Notes: a model not told the origin generated them from the sequence alone. DNA of 64,000 nt from Acanthococcus lagerstroemiae (GCA_031841125.1 CM063107.1:26368499-26432498), one strand, 5' to 3'; positions 32,615-44,985 are shown, numbered from the stretch's first letter. Translations and numbers: made by a program.

Positions 32615-35265
32615 CCTCCACGCCTCTCAGTCCTCAGCTATATGGCTACTGCTTTTGTAACTGATCTCAGCCGGATCCGGAAGCAGTCCGTCCATCTTTT
32701 TCGTGACCTAGCTCTGCCCCTCTTGCCTGGGACTTTTTCGAGCATGATGTTCCGCTCCAAGTTCTCGCTGTCTCTTCGCGCTATATGTTCGAAATAGCTC
32801 AGAATTCTTTTTTCGATCAGACTATTCCGCCTTTGTGACTTGTTCAGCTCTGCTACTAAAGACGCATTCGTCCGCCACGCTGTCCATGGTATCCGTAGCA
32901 TTTTGCGCCAGGTCCACATTTCAAAAAGGCATATATCCCTTCTTTTGTCTTCTTTCTTGAGTGTCCATGTTTTTGCGGCGTACAGAAACACTGGAAAAAA
33001 TAGCGTTTTCACAAGTTTTATACGTAGTCCCCTTGAGATCTTGCAACTGCATGTAACATTTCGTAATCGTACCATTGCTGATTTTCCTAGCGTTATTCTG
33101 CGCTGAATTTCGCCAGACGAACCGCTGCATGTCTCTACCAGGGAGCCCGAGTAGACAAAATTGTCTACTTTCTCGAATTCGTTCGGCACTTTGCTTTGAG
33201 GCAGACAGCCGCTCCGGTCAATGACCATCACCTTGGTTTTGGCTGGGTTGATGTATAAACCAAGTTGCTCGCTGGCAATCTTCACCCTTTTAATTATTTC
33301 TGCCATCTCTGCTTCGTCTGTCGCGATCAGTGTGGTGTCATCTGCATACCAGAGATTCGGGAGGTTCCTGCTACCAACAGAGATACCACCACTCCAGCCA
33401 TCTAGAACTTGTCACATGATGTACTCACCACATATAGACATATACCGGGTGATGAACGAGAAGTCGCACAATAGGCAAACATGTAGTAACGTGCAGCGTG
33501 TACGTAATGCATGTAGCTGAGATTGTGTTATCGTGTCGGCGCCGCTGCGCCTTATCACATGTTGGCCCTATGGTGCGACTTCTCGTTCATCACCCTGTAT
33601 ATTGAAAAGTACTGGTGATAGTATTCATCCTTGCCTAGCCCCACGTTCTACACGAAATGCAGACGACTCCTCTCCGTTGATTCTGACTACCATTTAATTT
33701 GCCTCGTACAGCTATTTTATCATGTCGAGTAGGTGAGCTGGAACACCCATTTCTTTCAACACTTTATACAGCCTTTTCCATCTGACACAGTCGAAGGCTC
33801 TGGCGTAGTCGATGAAACATAAAACCGCTGGGTACTTATATTGAATTCTCTGCATTTTTCGATTACCAGACGAATGTTCAGAATTTGTTCTCTGGTTCCT
33901 CTTCCAGGAACATATCCCGCCGGTTCCGGAGGTATCTGTATTTTTAAGAAGGATTTTAGCCTGTTATTGATGATTCTGAGAAGAATTTCACTCGCATGGG
34001 GTAGGTATCAGGGGAATGGTTCGATAGTTTGCGCAGTCTCTTGCATCAACCTTTTTGTGTAATGAGATCAATACTGACTTGCACTACACCTCGTTACTTA
34101 ATTTTCAGAGCACTTCAACTATTCTGTCATCGAGGGCTTGTAACAGCTCCACTTCTATTCCATCACATCCAGGGACTTTGCGTTTTTTCATTGCATGAAT
34201 TGCTTTACATATTTCATCCAGCAGGATTTCTGATTCGTCTTCATCTTCGTTTTCCACCGGAATGGTTGGCAGTGTGTCGCCTGGGTTCTCCGTCGTGTTT
34301 TCCTGGTACAGTTTCCCACAGTAGGTTTTCCAACCCTGTCCAGGATCCCTAGCTTATCTCAAATAACTGCGTCGTCTTAGTTCTTGATTTCGCAGACTCG
34401 TGGTTTGAAGTCTCTAGTGATCTGTTCAATTTTTTTGCATGGTGTGCCGGTCTCATTCTTTTCTGCATATTCTTGCATCTCTTCACATATCCCTTATCTT
34501 GTCTACAGCCCTGTTGTACTATGCAATTCAGTCTCCTGTATTCCTCATCGTTACCTCTGCATTTAGCACATCTGCGCCTCTCAATCAGTTCCAGAGTCCC
34601 CTTTGTTATCCATGGCTGGCGTCTCGTGTCTCCGGTTTCCTCTGTGTGACCACTGCATCTCGAGCTCTCCTGAATTTCGCCTTGGTCGCCTCCCATATAG
34701 CATCCAGGTCATCGTTTTCCATATTGCTTATCGACTCCATATTGATCTCACTAGCGAATTTCTTCAGTTCGTTGTTGGTGAGATGCACTCGTTTCTTCTT
34801 CGGCATCTTTTTGGCACATAATCTTACTCTAAGCTCTGCTGGTGGTCTGTCGCTGCACCTGCATAGGTTTTCACACTGCTGATCGCCGATTTCCATCTTT
34901 TCTCTATCATGATGTAATCGATTTGATTCCGTGTGTGGCCATCGCTTGACTTCCACGTATACAGTCGGCGTTTATGTTACTGAAACCAGGTATTGGCTAT
35001 GACTAGCTGACGCTCCATGCAAAATTGCAGCTATCTTTCTCCGCGTTCGTTCCGCGATCCCAGTTCATGGCGTCCTACTATTCCATAGAACCTATCATTA
35101 GTGCCTGACATTCTGACTTTGGCATTCAGATCATCGAGTACGACCTTCACATCGCTCTTCGGTAGGCTATTCAGCATTTCCTCCACAGTGCTGTAGAATT
35201 CTTCGATTCCTTGGTTGAAAGATTTGGTGGAACTGGGTCGTGTTATTTCGATTTTGTTGGATTGA
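32615..35265 (-). pseudogene. RTE-like LINE, endonuclease to C-terminus, 5' truncated
   Basis: From right to left: endonuclease with SDVKVVLDDLNAKV (35031-35265) and RLYTWKSSDGHTRNQIDYIM (about 34990-34900), linker KKMPKKKRVHLTNNELKKFA, then RT with CFIDYARAFDCVRWKRLYKV (block A, about 33830), ARQG-ILSPVLFNI, LWYADDTTLIAT (YADD near 33340), and a C-terminal part with WRKMLRIPWTAWRTNASL and YFEHIARRDSENLERNIMLE (32638-33306, uninterrupted). Frames change several times and a MITE cuts the RT. The N-terminal endonuclease is missing. Confidence 0.88.
33445..33597. mobile_element. Tc1/mariner-type MITE with TA target site
   Basis: 153 bp with termini CCGGGTGATGAACGAGAAGT and, inverted, CAGGGTGATGAACGAGAAGT, both followed by CGCAC. 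Flanked by TA on both sides (33443-33444, 33598-33599). It lies between RT block B and the YADD box of the minus-strand LINE, so it is younger than that LINE. Confidence 0.88.
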
Positions 35266-37577
35266 ACAGTATTTGACAACAATAGAAAGACAAAGGGCAG
35301 TGACTTCACTTGAAAGAAAGGAAGAAAGTAAGAAATCTCAAACTTCCCTAACATTCGCTTGCGGGATACTTCAGCGCTCCTTTATGAGTGTTTTTAATCT
35401 TTGAAACATGTCCCGAGTCTTTCCTCTTGGATATTTGCTGTTTACTTCAGTTCGTCGATAGTTAACTTGGGGTAGAAAAGATTATGTGGCGATCAGGGAG
35501 AGGGGTGTTAAAAGTCAGACCGTGAAATTAGGCTAAGCATTACTGGGTTAAGTTATTCAGATAACTCTCAAAAAATGTGATGATCACTCTACTGGTTAGG
35601 GATTGAAAAGGGACAAATAGTGATGTAAGTATACTCGGGGAGGAATCTATTCATTATCTTCCTGTTTCTGACCATTGATAGACTCCAGCAAGAAGGGACC
35701 TCATTGAAGATTAATGCAAACGGAGGACTTTATCGGAGGGGAAGATCGAATAGACTCCGCTCCAGAGTAGGTTCCTATGTACATTTCCTCGGCTAGGGAG
35801 GAATCTATGGGGATACGCATCACGAAGAATGACACCATGATGACACCCTGCATATAATTTCATTACTTTCTATACGTAAAAATAAGAAGAACTACAGTAA
35901 ACACTTTCTCAAGTTTGTAAATAAATTTTCATCTGAGGGTATGAAATTTTGAAGGCACTAGTCAGTGGTATCGGGGACTCATCCAAGCCCGAAGTAAAAT
36001 GACACACCTTCGTCTGCTAGGAAAAAGTATATTTGTTTTTTGAAAAGCGATACTGTGAAGATATCACTCTGAATCAAAAAAAATTAATGGAGAAGACGTA
36101 TTGTAATCCCTAGGCTCGGTGTACAAAGAGTTACGTCCATTTAACGGGATTCTCTTGAACATGGATCTTCATTTTCGACTCCTTAATGGATCCTTGCTTC
36201 CTAGCTCAGAACGTACAAGAATTTTTGAACTCGGAATACTGAAAATTTCTCGTTCTTGCGAAAGTCCTACTGTCCAGATCTCATTGATATTTAAATGCTA
36301 CCTCGAAGACATCCTCGGCGAATGGAATTTTACCTCGGATAAAGTGATACAATTCATCGGCTTGAACTAGCACTTCTCAGTATAAAGATGGTAAATTTGC
36401 TGTCAAAATGTCTAATTTCACTCGCTAATGATTTGTCGCAGGCCATGGCACTGCTGTTGTGCCCCGGCGAGGAAATCATTTCGTCGAGGTTATCGAACAT
36501 ATTAAATAATGCGATATGGCTTCGATTGTAGACCCAGCTATCTCCCACGCCTGCATTCACGGTTGAAGCCACGGCATTGTTACGCTATGGTCTTCGTTTT
36601 TTATTTTTATTTTTTTTTCTCAGCCTTAATAATATCGACAATTTTTGCCACTAGATGCTGACACCGAAAATGAAACGACGACGACAGTAATTTTACTGTC
36701 GGCGCACGACCGAGATTCTGGCCAGTGTTCCTATCTCCATGTTTCGCCATTCGAGCAGCCTTTCCGCTATTGTGTTATTGATATTTATTAAATACGACAG
36801 ACAGCTACGATTTTTTGCACGGTCGCAGCTAGCTGAAATAATTTCTCAAATTTCTGTCCTCTCACGAATGCCGCCTTTCTTCATCTAGACGCAGGAAATT
36901 CCGCGACTGTCAAGTCTACCAGTCAAATTATTCCAGACGGGCAATGCGCCTGTCGAGGAAGTAATCTTACCGTTGGTGCGGGCAAGAGATGTACCAGTAA
37001 ATGGAGAGCGAAGGAGTGACTATGGTACCAAACTGATTATGTTATTACTGTCTGCAGTCATCACGAGGTACTTATTTATTCGGCGGAAGGAATCGTTGCT
37101 CTTGACAGCCTAGATTATATGCGAAAAAAGTACTTCGTATTCATATAATTTACTATCAATTCCATTTCTTCATCTAATATTACCGGGAGGTATACACTTG
37201 GTGGAGTGTATGGCGATGTACACTTGCCAAACTGGCTCCCTCGACACCGCAACCCAGACCGCAGAAACTACCCTTTCGAGAAACGCGTCGGTAACGTCGC
37301 GGAGGCATAGAATGTTTGCTATTCGGATGTATTCGAAAGCTAAAACAATTGTTAGACCAACAGGGGTAATCATCATCTACAGCACAAGCGGATTTTTCGA
37401 TATTTGTGCGAGAAGTATTTAGTCCGGACCGCAGCGAGGGCATTCTTCATCAATAAATAAGAGTGTGTAAAATGAGCGTTTACTGTACGATCGATAAGCA
37501 GAAACAAGTCTTAATGCGAGAATTAAAATATACACTGTAATTAAATGGATTTCCAGCCCGACCGATCGAGAGAGAAA
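35266..37577. other. Non-coding stretch, no recognised gene
   Basis: About 2.3 kb without any domain-bearing frame. The longest frames (72-87 codons near 36119-36572 and 37170-37443) show no recognisable motif. No repeat partner found in the window. Confidence 0.6.
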
Positions 37578-37739
37578 AAGGAGAGCAGGCGCGTAACCAA
37601 GGGGGAGGGCAGCCCCTAAAAAATCTTGGCCCCCCTGTGCCCCCCCCCCGCTGAATTTGAAAATTTTGTAAAATTTATAGTATTAGATAAAATAAAGCGA
37701 AAGTTTTTATTTTTTTCATTTTTTAGAAGTTTTATAGGT

Positions 37740-38570
37740 AGTATATGTATCAATCAGTTTTGCTTATACTATAAAATTTTATTTCAATTTAAAAATGTAA
37801 GCGATTACCTACAAAGTGTGAATGCGGTAATTAGTGATGGATTTATTCTCACTAAGTCATTACAAGATACTATGAAGTCAGCCCGAAATTCTCCAAAAAA
37901 AGAATTTTTCAACGAAGTATACGACGAAAGTGTTAAAATGTGCGAGGAAAATGGTATTGAAATTCCAAAAAAAGAGGACTTGCCAAAAAAGAGAAAAACA
38001 AAATTACCCGAAAAATTCAAACAATTCGTCATAGCTGAAGAAATGCACTCACTGGAAAGTATAACTTTGTAATCAAGTGACGACTGCTACAAGCATGTTT
38101 TTCTACCAACACTTGATATGATAATTTCCGAATTAGAACTTCGTTTCGGGGAAAATTCGAATATTATTTGTTCCGTGGAAACGTTTTCACCAGGTAGTCC
38201 AGATTTTTTAAATTATGAGAAAATGAAGCCCTTCGCTGAATTTTATGAAGCCAATATGGAGGCATTACAAGCCGAGTTAACGATTTTGCCTAAAGCTCTA
38301 AAAAATTACGAAGAATCGAACCGCGTTACCACCAAATCAATTTTGAATTTTTTGGAGTTTCTCGAAAAATATAAGGGTATCTTCGAGGAAACTTTCAAAT
38401 TATGTGCGACTGCCGTAACCATCCCAGTTTCCAGTGCCGCGTGCGAAAGAACATTCTCCTGTATGCGACGGATAAAAAACTATACCACGTACGACGATGT
38501 TAGACGAAAGACTTTCCAATTTAGCAATTTTGTATATGGAGAAGGAGATGACAAAATCGTTGGACCTTGA
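37740..38570 (+). pseudogene. hAT transposase C-terminal region (MYM-type 1-like), one in-frame stop
   Basis: One reading frame broken only by TAA at 38070-38072. Before it: NVSDYLQSVNAVISDGF, SLQDTMKSARNSPKKEFFNE and KKRKTKLPEKF. After it: LPTLDMIISELELRFGENS, FLEFLEKYKGIFEETFKLC and the dimerisation hallmark VSSAACERTFSCMRRIKNY. The N-terminal zinc finger and most of the catalytic region are absent. Shares family with the remnants at 14019, 18960 and 24403 but is not a close copy. Confidence 0.88.
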
Positions 38571-38694
38571 AGAAGTAATTGATCAATTCGCTGAATCAAA
38601 CAGAAGAATTAAGTTAATTTTATTTTTTTTTTAATGTTCGTACTTAATTTGTTAATTTCAATAAATTAAAAAAAATAAAATAAAATACCCTACG

Positions 38695-38941
38695 TGTATA
38701 AATTTTTGAACCATTCTAATTCGTACCTATTTTGCAACTTTAAAAAACTGGGCCCCCCTTCAAAAATTCGTGGCCCTTGTATAAATTTTTGAACCATTCT
38801 AATTCGTACCTATTTTGCAACATTAAAAAACTGGGCCCCCTTCAAAAATTCGTGGCCCTTGTATAAATTTTTGAACCATTCTAATTCGTACCTATTTTGC
38901 AACTTTAAAAAACTGGGCCCCCTTCAAAAATTCGTGGCCCT
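38695..38941. repeat. Three tandem copies of an 82-83-bp unit
   Basis: Units 38695-38777, 38778-38859 and 38860-38941, each starting TGTATAAATTTTTGAACC and ending AAAATTCGTGGCCC(TT/T). Nearly identical (one C insertion and about one substitution), so the amplification is recent. Lies in the subterminal part of the hAT element. Confidence 0.95.
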
Positions 38942-38989
38942 TTCTCCCCCCCCCCGTTAAAAAATCCTAGTTACGCCGCTGAAGGAGAG

Positions 38990-39887
38990 TATCAATTGAG
39001 GTGGAAACATAGCGTGTCCTGTAACCCCCGCCGGTTTACACGGACAAGGCATTAAAATCGCAGGACGTGTTATCACCAGATCAGAAATATCGGTACTGTG
39101 CGTGTGCACGTTGAGGACAGCTTAATCAAGATCGTGAACCACGTGGCTAGTAAGCGAACTGCGGCTGCGCATTCTTCGGTGCAGAAAAGTATACTCTAAC
39201 GCAATAAAACTGTGAAGAAAGCAATAGCAAACTACCCCGACTGACCTACCCAGGAGAGTCGCGTGTCAGAAACCGTGATCGCCTATATCCGGCATCGGAC
39301 CGCGTATGAAGAAGAAGAAGAAGGACTTGTAAAGATGACGAATCCTAGGAAGGAAAACTTGCCGCCGCAGATGCTGGGTCTCAATCTACCCAATAGAGGA
39401 AGATGAGGGAGGCCAGGAATTCGGTACCTAGATTCATGACTCTCCCACGAAATGTATGGTTTCTGTGTCTTGCATCTTACCCGTATACAGAACTGAAGAA
39501 ATCTGTTCTATTTTTCGTGTTAATAAACACCTTAAAATAAGACCACGTTCTCGGAGGGTGGCTGCATATCATGAAAGTCGCGATAAGGTCACAAATATTT
39601 AATTTTTAGTGTTGATAAACACATTGACGCCAAAGGAACAGATAAAGACTGTGGTAGTGAGCCTGAGGGAGCATATTGCTACTGAATACAATTTATTTCA
39701 TATTAGGTATTAAAACAAGAACTCAGGCGTCCATTGAAAGATTTCGGAGAGACTAGGACTTTTTTTTGTCTGTTAATCCAAAATTAAAAATGTCATACTG
39801 TCCCTCCGCTTCCCCCTCCTGGGGAGAGTGCAGACCGTCACTACTCGATTCAGAAACAATTACACAGATAAAGAAACAGACTGCATT
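38990..39887. other. Non-coding stretch
   Basis: No recognised gene. (GAA)n-like run near 39308-39325. Nothing else supported. Confidence 0.55.
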
Positions 39888-40190
39888 TTATATCTTCTGG
39901 ATAAGAATTCACCAACTTTCTTCCTTTTTCTCACTAAGTGTCTGGCTCGCAAGAACTCAGTTCTGATAAAAAAAACACAAAATTTATAGTAAATGGTTTT
40001 ATAGGCTTTAATGTTCTGACTCAAAGACATATTGAACTGGTCAATAGCCTGGATGAAGGTCTGAATTGTCTGAATTTTTCTTGCGCTGTCATATCTACTT
40101 TGGGGGTCCCGCCGGAACCCAAAGATTCAAGTCGTACCTACATTTCTTCGCCTTGCACGAACTGGATTTATAAATTCAACAAATGAGAAG
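39888..40190 (-). pseudogene. hAT transposase fragment (copy 2 of a duplicated chimera)
   Basis: Begins TATATCTTCTGGATAAGAAT, exactly where homology with 19174 begins, and stays alignable through the GGGGGTCCCGCCGGAACCCA block and into the LINE. It lacks the dimerisation domain present in copy 1 because the shared segment starts inside the hAT sequence. Confidence 0.8.
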
Positions 40191-40224
40191 AAGAAAAAAA
40201 TGAACCCGCAGAGATACGCGTGGT

Positions 40225-41535
40225 ACTAGTTTTGTAGATTGTACTGCGCACTACAATTATTTACAATCGTCGCACACAGCTCATGTACGTCTTTGTGGAA
40301 CACAGTAGAAAATGGTAAAGCGGCTGGACCAGATGAAGTACTCAGTGAACAGATCAAGAAAATTGGATCATCGGGCATCAAATGGCTAACGGACTTCTTC
40401 AACAACGTGGCAGATACAACAAAAATGGCACAATTATGGTTGAGGACAAAGGTAGTAGCTATCCTGAAACCTGGAAAAGATCCTAACGATAGGAAGAGCT
40501 ACAGACCAATTTCCCTTCTTTGCCACCTCTACAAGGTGTTCGAATGGCTACTACTCAATAGAATACAAGAAACGATTGATGGAAAACTCATCCCCCAACA
40601 GGCTGGCTTTTGACAAGAAAAAAGCTGCACAAGCCAGGTCACCAACCTTGTCCAACACATCGAGAATGGCTTCGAGAGAGAAAAAAATCACAGGGGCAGT
40701 CTTCGTAGATCTACGAGTAACTGTTGCTTATGATACAGTGAATCACCGCCTACTGGGTAGATCTTCACATACCAAAAAAAGTTGATGTGGCTCTGAATAA
40801 TACCATGCAGATCGTATCCGGCTGCCTGAGACCAACTGGTTTCAAGTACCTTCCTCGGATATGTGGAATCGCACCGCCGGAGGTAAGGAGGAAGTTGCTG
40901 CGGATGTGGAGAGGACTAAGAAGAGAAGCGACCCTCGCCACATCGTGTTCGGCCAGGTGGCAGCAATGCCGAGACTGAAATCCAGGAGGAGTTTCCTCAA
41001 CAATACATCGGTCCTTACAGACAACCCCTCGACTTCTAGGGCGACAAGATGGACAAACATCGACCACACCCCGCGCGCTGAAGACCTAGCCAGTGGACAT
41101 GATCTCCCCTATCCATCGTGGCTCACCCTGAATAGGCTGCGCACCGGATACGCCCGTACAGCGGCAAACCTGACCAGATGGGCATATGCGACGACGCAGG
41201 TTGCCAGATATGCGGTCAGCTTCAAAACGACGATCACCTCCTTACATGTGGAGGAGGGACCAAACATACCAGCAGGGGGGATGTGGGGTAACCTAGACGA
41301 TAGCACTTTGGACCTGGTGCAGAGATAGAGGAGGAAAATTTTTAATTTAAAACTTAAAATTTCAAACTTAAATTTTAAATTTAAAACTTGAAACTTAAGT
41401 TAACAGCTTACGCGTCGAAGTCCGGACACGAAAGAAGTAGAAGAACAGAAGAAAAAAATGTGGGCCCCCTAGGATATGGAGGCCCGGGTCCCTGGGACCC
41501 CAGGGACACCTCCCCCTAAATCTATGCCTGAACGC
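40225..41535 (+). pseudogene. Jockey-like LINE, copy 2, with internal deletion
   Basis: 40239-40613 is an uninterrupted RT segment: GKAAGPDEVLSEQIKKIGSS, ILKPGKDPNDRKSYRPISLL and LIPQQAGF. After a stop and frame changes come AVFVDLRVTVAYDTVNHRLL and then, directly, VDVALNNTMQIVSGCLRPTG and the C-terminal PSWLTLNRLRTGYARTAANL region. Block B and YADD are missing, so the catalytic core was deleted, at a different place from the insertion in copy 1. The 3' UTR (AATTTTTAATTTAAAACTTA and GACCCGGGTCCCTGGG blocks) matches copy 1. Confidence 0.85.
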
Positions 41536-41925
41536 ATCCCTAGGAAAACGTATAGAGGCTTTTGAAATGTCCGCATATCGCCGCATCTTAAGAATTTCAT
41601 GGAAACAGAAAGTAACCAATCTTGAAGTCCTGAATAGAATGAAGAAGCAGATGGAAGTTCTGCGTTCCATTAAAGAACGGAAGCTGTGTTATCTCGGTCA
41701 TGCCCTACGAGGAGAGAAATATGAAATACTGAAATTAATGATAGAAGGGAAGATAGCGAGAAAACGATCCACCGGAAGAAGACAAAACTCCTGGATGAAG
41801 GACTTCCGGTGCGGCGCTGGTTCAGGTGTTCATCGATCGAGTTATTCCGGTCCGCTGCTTCAAAGGTCACCATTGCCTTGTGGATCACCAACCTCCGTCG
41901 CGGAGAAGGTGCTTGAAGAAGAAGC
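41536..41925 (+). pseudogene. RTE-like LINE C-terminal tail
   Basis: Encodes AFEMSAYRRILRISWKQKVT, NLEVLNRMKKQMEVL, KERKLCYLGHALRGEKYEIL and GRRQNSWMKDF, the conserved tail after the RT thumb of RTE-like elements. No RT core. It directly follows the shared 3' UTR of the Jockey-like copy. Confidence 0.8.
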
Positions 41926-42393
41926 ATGTTTCATACTTTTATTCTGATTTTTACTTTACCTCTACGCTCAGGGACGGTATGGAGGGGGGAGGGGTAACAT
42001 ATCCCCCAGTAGGAATTTTTCACTCAGCAGTTGAGAAAAGTTACCATTTCAGTCAGGCGGAGTTGGGAAAATCCAACAAGTCAAAAGGTTTTTTATTTTT
42101 GCGTTAATACTTGGGAATTGAGTTGAGAAATTGGAAAAACCCAATAAGACAAATGTTTGTTTGTTTTTTTTTACTTTGATATTTCGGAATTTTGAGTAGA
42201 ATCAGTGGAAAAATCCAACAAGTTAAAAAGTTTTTTTTTTTTTTGCTTTGATACTTAGGAATCTTTAGTTGAGTCAGTTGGGACTTCCAAAATTCCCCCT
42301 CCCCGCCCCCGCAGGAAAAACTCTTCGGTACGTCCCTGTCTACGCTTATCGCTTACCTCCAAGAAAAACTCACCACACGCCACTGCCGCACAC
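41926..42393 (-). mobile_element. hAT terminus split by a MITE
   Basis: Outside the MITE, the sequences GCATGTTTCATAC...TTACTTTACCTCTACGCT and TATCGCTTACCTCC...CACACGCCACTG are the inverted counterpart of 24022-24100. They are one hAT tip, so the same family has left ends at both loci. The other end of this copy was not found. Confidence 0.65.
41969..42338. mobile_element. hAT-type MITE with triplicated core, perfect 8-bp TSD
   Basis: 370 bp starting CAGGGACGG and ending TACGTCCCTG, with TCTACGCT exact at 41961-41968 and 42339-42346. The interior carries three diverged tandem copies of a unit of about 75 bp with GGAAAA(A/T)CC(A)A(C/T)AAG(T/A)(C/T)AAA then a T-run and GATA(C/T)TT. The relative at 24206-24394 has one copy of this unit. 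Confidence 0.88.
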
Positions 42394-43135
42394 ACTTGAA
42401 ATTGCTGATGAAGAGTTCCAAAAAAGAGTATAGGCATTAGAATGACATAATGGCATCTCTTTTTGGGCTGATGTGCAAGTAGATGTCAGACGGGTTTGAA
42501 CAAACATCAGTTAACAATCATTGACTTATTTCACTTAGTGGTATCTTACGAATACAACACAGTTAAATCCTCTCAGTCACTCAAGCTGCAACACAGAAAA
42601 TACGCAAATTTTTGCCAAATTCGCTACTCAAAACAGTCTGCAGAATCTTCTCAGAGATGATTTTTCTCACTTTTTCTCCCCATGATAACCTGTCACGAGC
42701 GCTGCGGTAAGTAACGAAGCTATTATACAACCGAATATGAAAAAAGACAAATGATTCGTTAAATAAAGATCAACGTGTTATATCTCGCGCACGTAGACAA
42801 CCACAAATTTTCGCTGAAAGGCAACACTCGAGATTAATATTTCAGGCCGGCGAGCTCGGTGAACGCTGCTGGAGAGGCGGTCTTGATAAACTGTCCAAGC
42901 TAATCGGTTAAAATAATTTTTCGTCTCGAGCGACTTTTTAAACTGCGTCCATTTCGTTCTAATCTAATTAATTTACGGTTACCTGTCAGTTCTCGCCCAT
43001 CTTTTCGAACCAGCCCAGCATACACAGCGCGTTAAATAGGGCCACGAAAGTGTTTCAAGTGTTCTCCGGTGTTTTTGCCTCTAACTCGAGAAGGCAAGGC
43101 TTCGAACGGCCACTTTCAGTTTGATTCTGTCCACC
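42394..43135. other. Non-coding stretch before an R1-like LINE
   Basis: No gene. The last about 170 bp could be the 5' UTR of the LINE that begins at 43149, but nothing in the sequence proves it. Confidence 0.45.
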
Positions 43136-43148
43136 AGATTTTGCCAAA

Positions 43149-43625
43149 ATGACAGTCAGAGAATTAGAGAGGCTTTTAACCCTAGCGTACAAGATCGAGG
43201 AATCCATTCAGGCGGCCCTCGATACGCTACGGCGCGGCAAGGTAAGCGACAGGGTGGAGCAGCTGTAAGGTCCGCTCACTGGAGAAAGTCAGGCAATTGG
43301 TACGCTGCTACAACTGCATGCAGATAGGCCACATGGCCGGTAACTGCGAGGCGAATGCTAGCATGGGCGACGTGTGCTTCAGATGCGGGGGGACCGGCCA
43401 CAAGATTCAAGAGTGCCGGCAACCCACCAGGTGCCTGATTTGTAGCAGGGTAGAGGGGCGTGATTCCACGCATGTCCTTAGCGGTAAAGGATACCAGGAT
43501 GTGATCGTCCAAGGAGGGAAAAGCTGCCTTCGGCAGTCGAAGCAACTTCCTTCAGGTCAATGTAAACCACTGTGCAGTTGCCCAGGATCTCCTGCGGAGC
43601 ACTATGGGAGAGAGACGGGTTGACT
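43149..43625 (+). pseudogene. R1-like LINE ORF1 (gag) with CCHC knuckles
   Basis: ATG at 43149 opens MTVRELERLLTLAYKIEESI and reaches a stop near 43266. After a frame change, VRCYNCMQIGHMAGNC, DVCFRCGGTGHKIQEC and a third CLICSRVEGRDSTH give the CCHC series typical of ORF1 of R1/Jockey-like elements. It lies directly before the matching endonuclease. Frameshifted, so not functional as it stands. Confidence 0.8.
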
Positions 43626-43699
43626 TGGTGATAGCGAGCTAGACTGACAGTCGTTGGCGTATGCCTTGACTATCCCAGAGAGGGGAGGGGTATGTAGCC

Positions 43700-44985
43700 T
43701 CTGTCTAAGTGGGTGAAATCACCGCGTACAGCTGCTACTACTTCTCCCCGAACAAAAGACTGGAAGAGTTCGAAAACAACCACGTCCGTCTCGAGAAGAG
43801 CATCGTGAGGAAGAGAGCAGGAGTGATCGTCGCCGGAGACTTCAATGCTAAGTCCGAAGAATGGCACTCCGGCCGGATCGACCTCCGAGGATACGCCCTG
43901 GGGGAGGATTTCGATGAATACGGGCAGCACTCCAACCCGATTCCATCAACAGTGGAGGTCAGTTATAGACGTCATTTCCGCGTCAGCCGACCGGCCCGTT
44001 GGATTAAGGGCTGGTCCGAGCTGAATGAGGAACCTACCTTTAAGCTGGATAAAGGTACCGAGGTCGCTGCTCCACAAAAGCTGGGAAGATAGGCGATCAG
44101 GAAGCTCGATGCCGATCGATTGGAGGCGAGCTTCCACAGGCTCTCATCTCGAGAACGGGAGAGTGCCGGGCAGAAAAGAGCGCGGAGGCCGCAGCCGCGA
44201 AAACCATAAAGACGGTGGTAGCGGTCTGCGATAGCGCAATGCCCACAGTCGGTCCACCGCGAAAGGGACAGCCAACCCATTGGGGGACCGAGGAGATCGC
44301 CGAGCTGCGGAAAGAGGGTAACTGACTTCGTCCTCGATACTAACGGTTGACAAGAGACGATGAAGGGGCGGTAGCAGCTTCGCAGCAGTACCAGCAAGCT
44401 CGTCGGACTCTCAAGTCAGCCATACGAAACAGCAAGAAAGCTACTTGGGAGGAGCTGTGTAAGGAAGCCGACAACGACCCCTTCGGCAAACCATACACGG
44501 TGGTCATGAAGAAAGCCGGAGGATTAATTTCAAAAACTGATGGTGACGAGCCGAATGGAGCCGGAGGTGCTGCAACAGGTGTTTCAGGAACTGTTCCCCA
44601 GTGCCCCCGCTATCAACGGTACCCGTCGAAGTGCGACAGGATTTCCCTCTGTTTAATGTTGGAGAAGTGGACAACGCGATCCACGGGATCAGAAGAAAAA
44701 GGAGGTCCAACATGATTCCCAACGTCGTCTGGGAAACGGTCCGGAAGGCAGACCCGTTCCTTCTGACCGACGTTTTCAATCGCGCGTTGCAGGAGGGGAC
44801 ATTCCCGAGCAGATGGAAGACAGCGCGGCTGGCACCGGCCAAGAAGCCCGGAAAACCAGACGGCCAGCCGTCCTATATGTGCTTGCTCGACATCGTCACT
44901 AAGGTGTTCGAGCATACCATCGTGAATAGGCTGGAGGAGCACTTTCGGTCCATTAAAATACGAGAGTCGTTGATCAACATAATAT
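43700..44985 (+). pseudogene. R1-like LINE ORF2: endonuclease, linker, RT start
   Basis: Endonuclease with YSCYYFSPNKRLEEFE, VIVAGDFNAKSEEW (catalytic GDFNA) and, in another frame, SVIDVISASADR. Linker with AIRKLDADRLEASFHRLSSR and TRDDEGAVAASQQYQQARRT. RT start with LFNVGEVDNAIHGIRRKRRS and FNRALQEGTFPSRWKTARLA, KPGKPDGQPSYMCLLDIVTK and FEHTIVNRLEEHF. It breaks off there, where an opposite-strand RTE piece begins. Several frame changes. Confidence 0.82.

Larger units (their letters stand above)
37586..38981 (+). mobile_element. hAT element with transposase remnant, perfect 8-bp TSD
   Basis: 1396 bp, starting CAGGCGCGTAACCAAGGGGG and ending CCTAGTTACGCCGCTG. Target duplication AAGGAGAG is exact at 37578-37585 and 38982-38989. 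It carries only the C-terminal part of a transposase, so it is an internal-deletion derivative. C-rich tracts flank both inner edges. The intact duplication implies a fairly recent insertion relative to the older LINEs. Confidence 0.92.

Noticed and set aside
38695..38941. Short repeat array as CRISPR
   Set aside because: Units are adjacent with no spacers, sit in a hAT element, and the DNA is eukaryotic.
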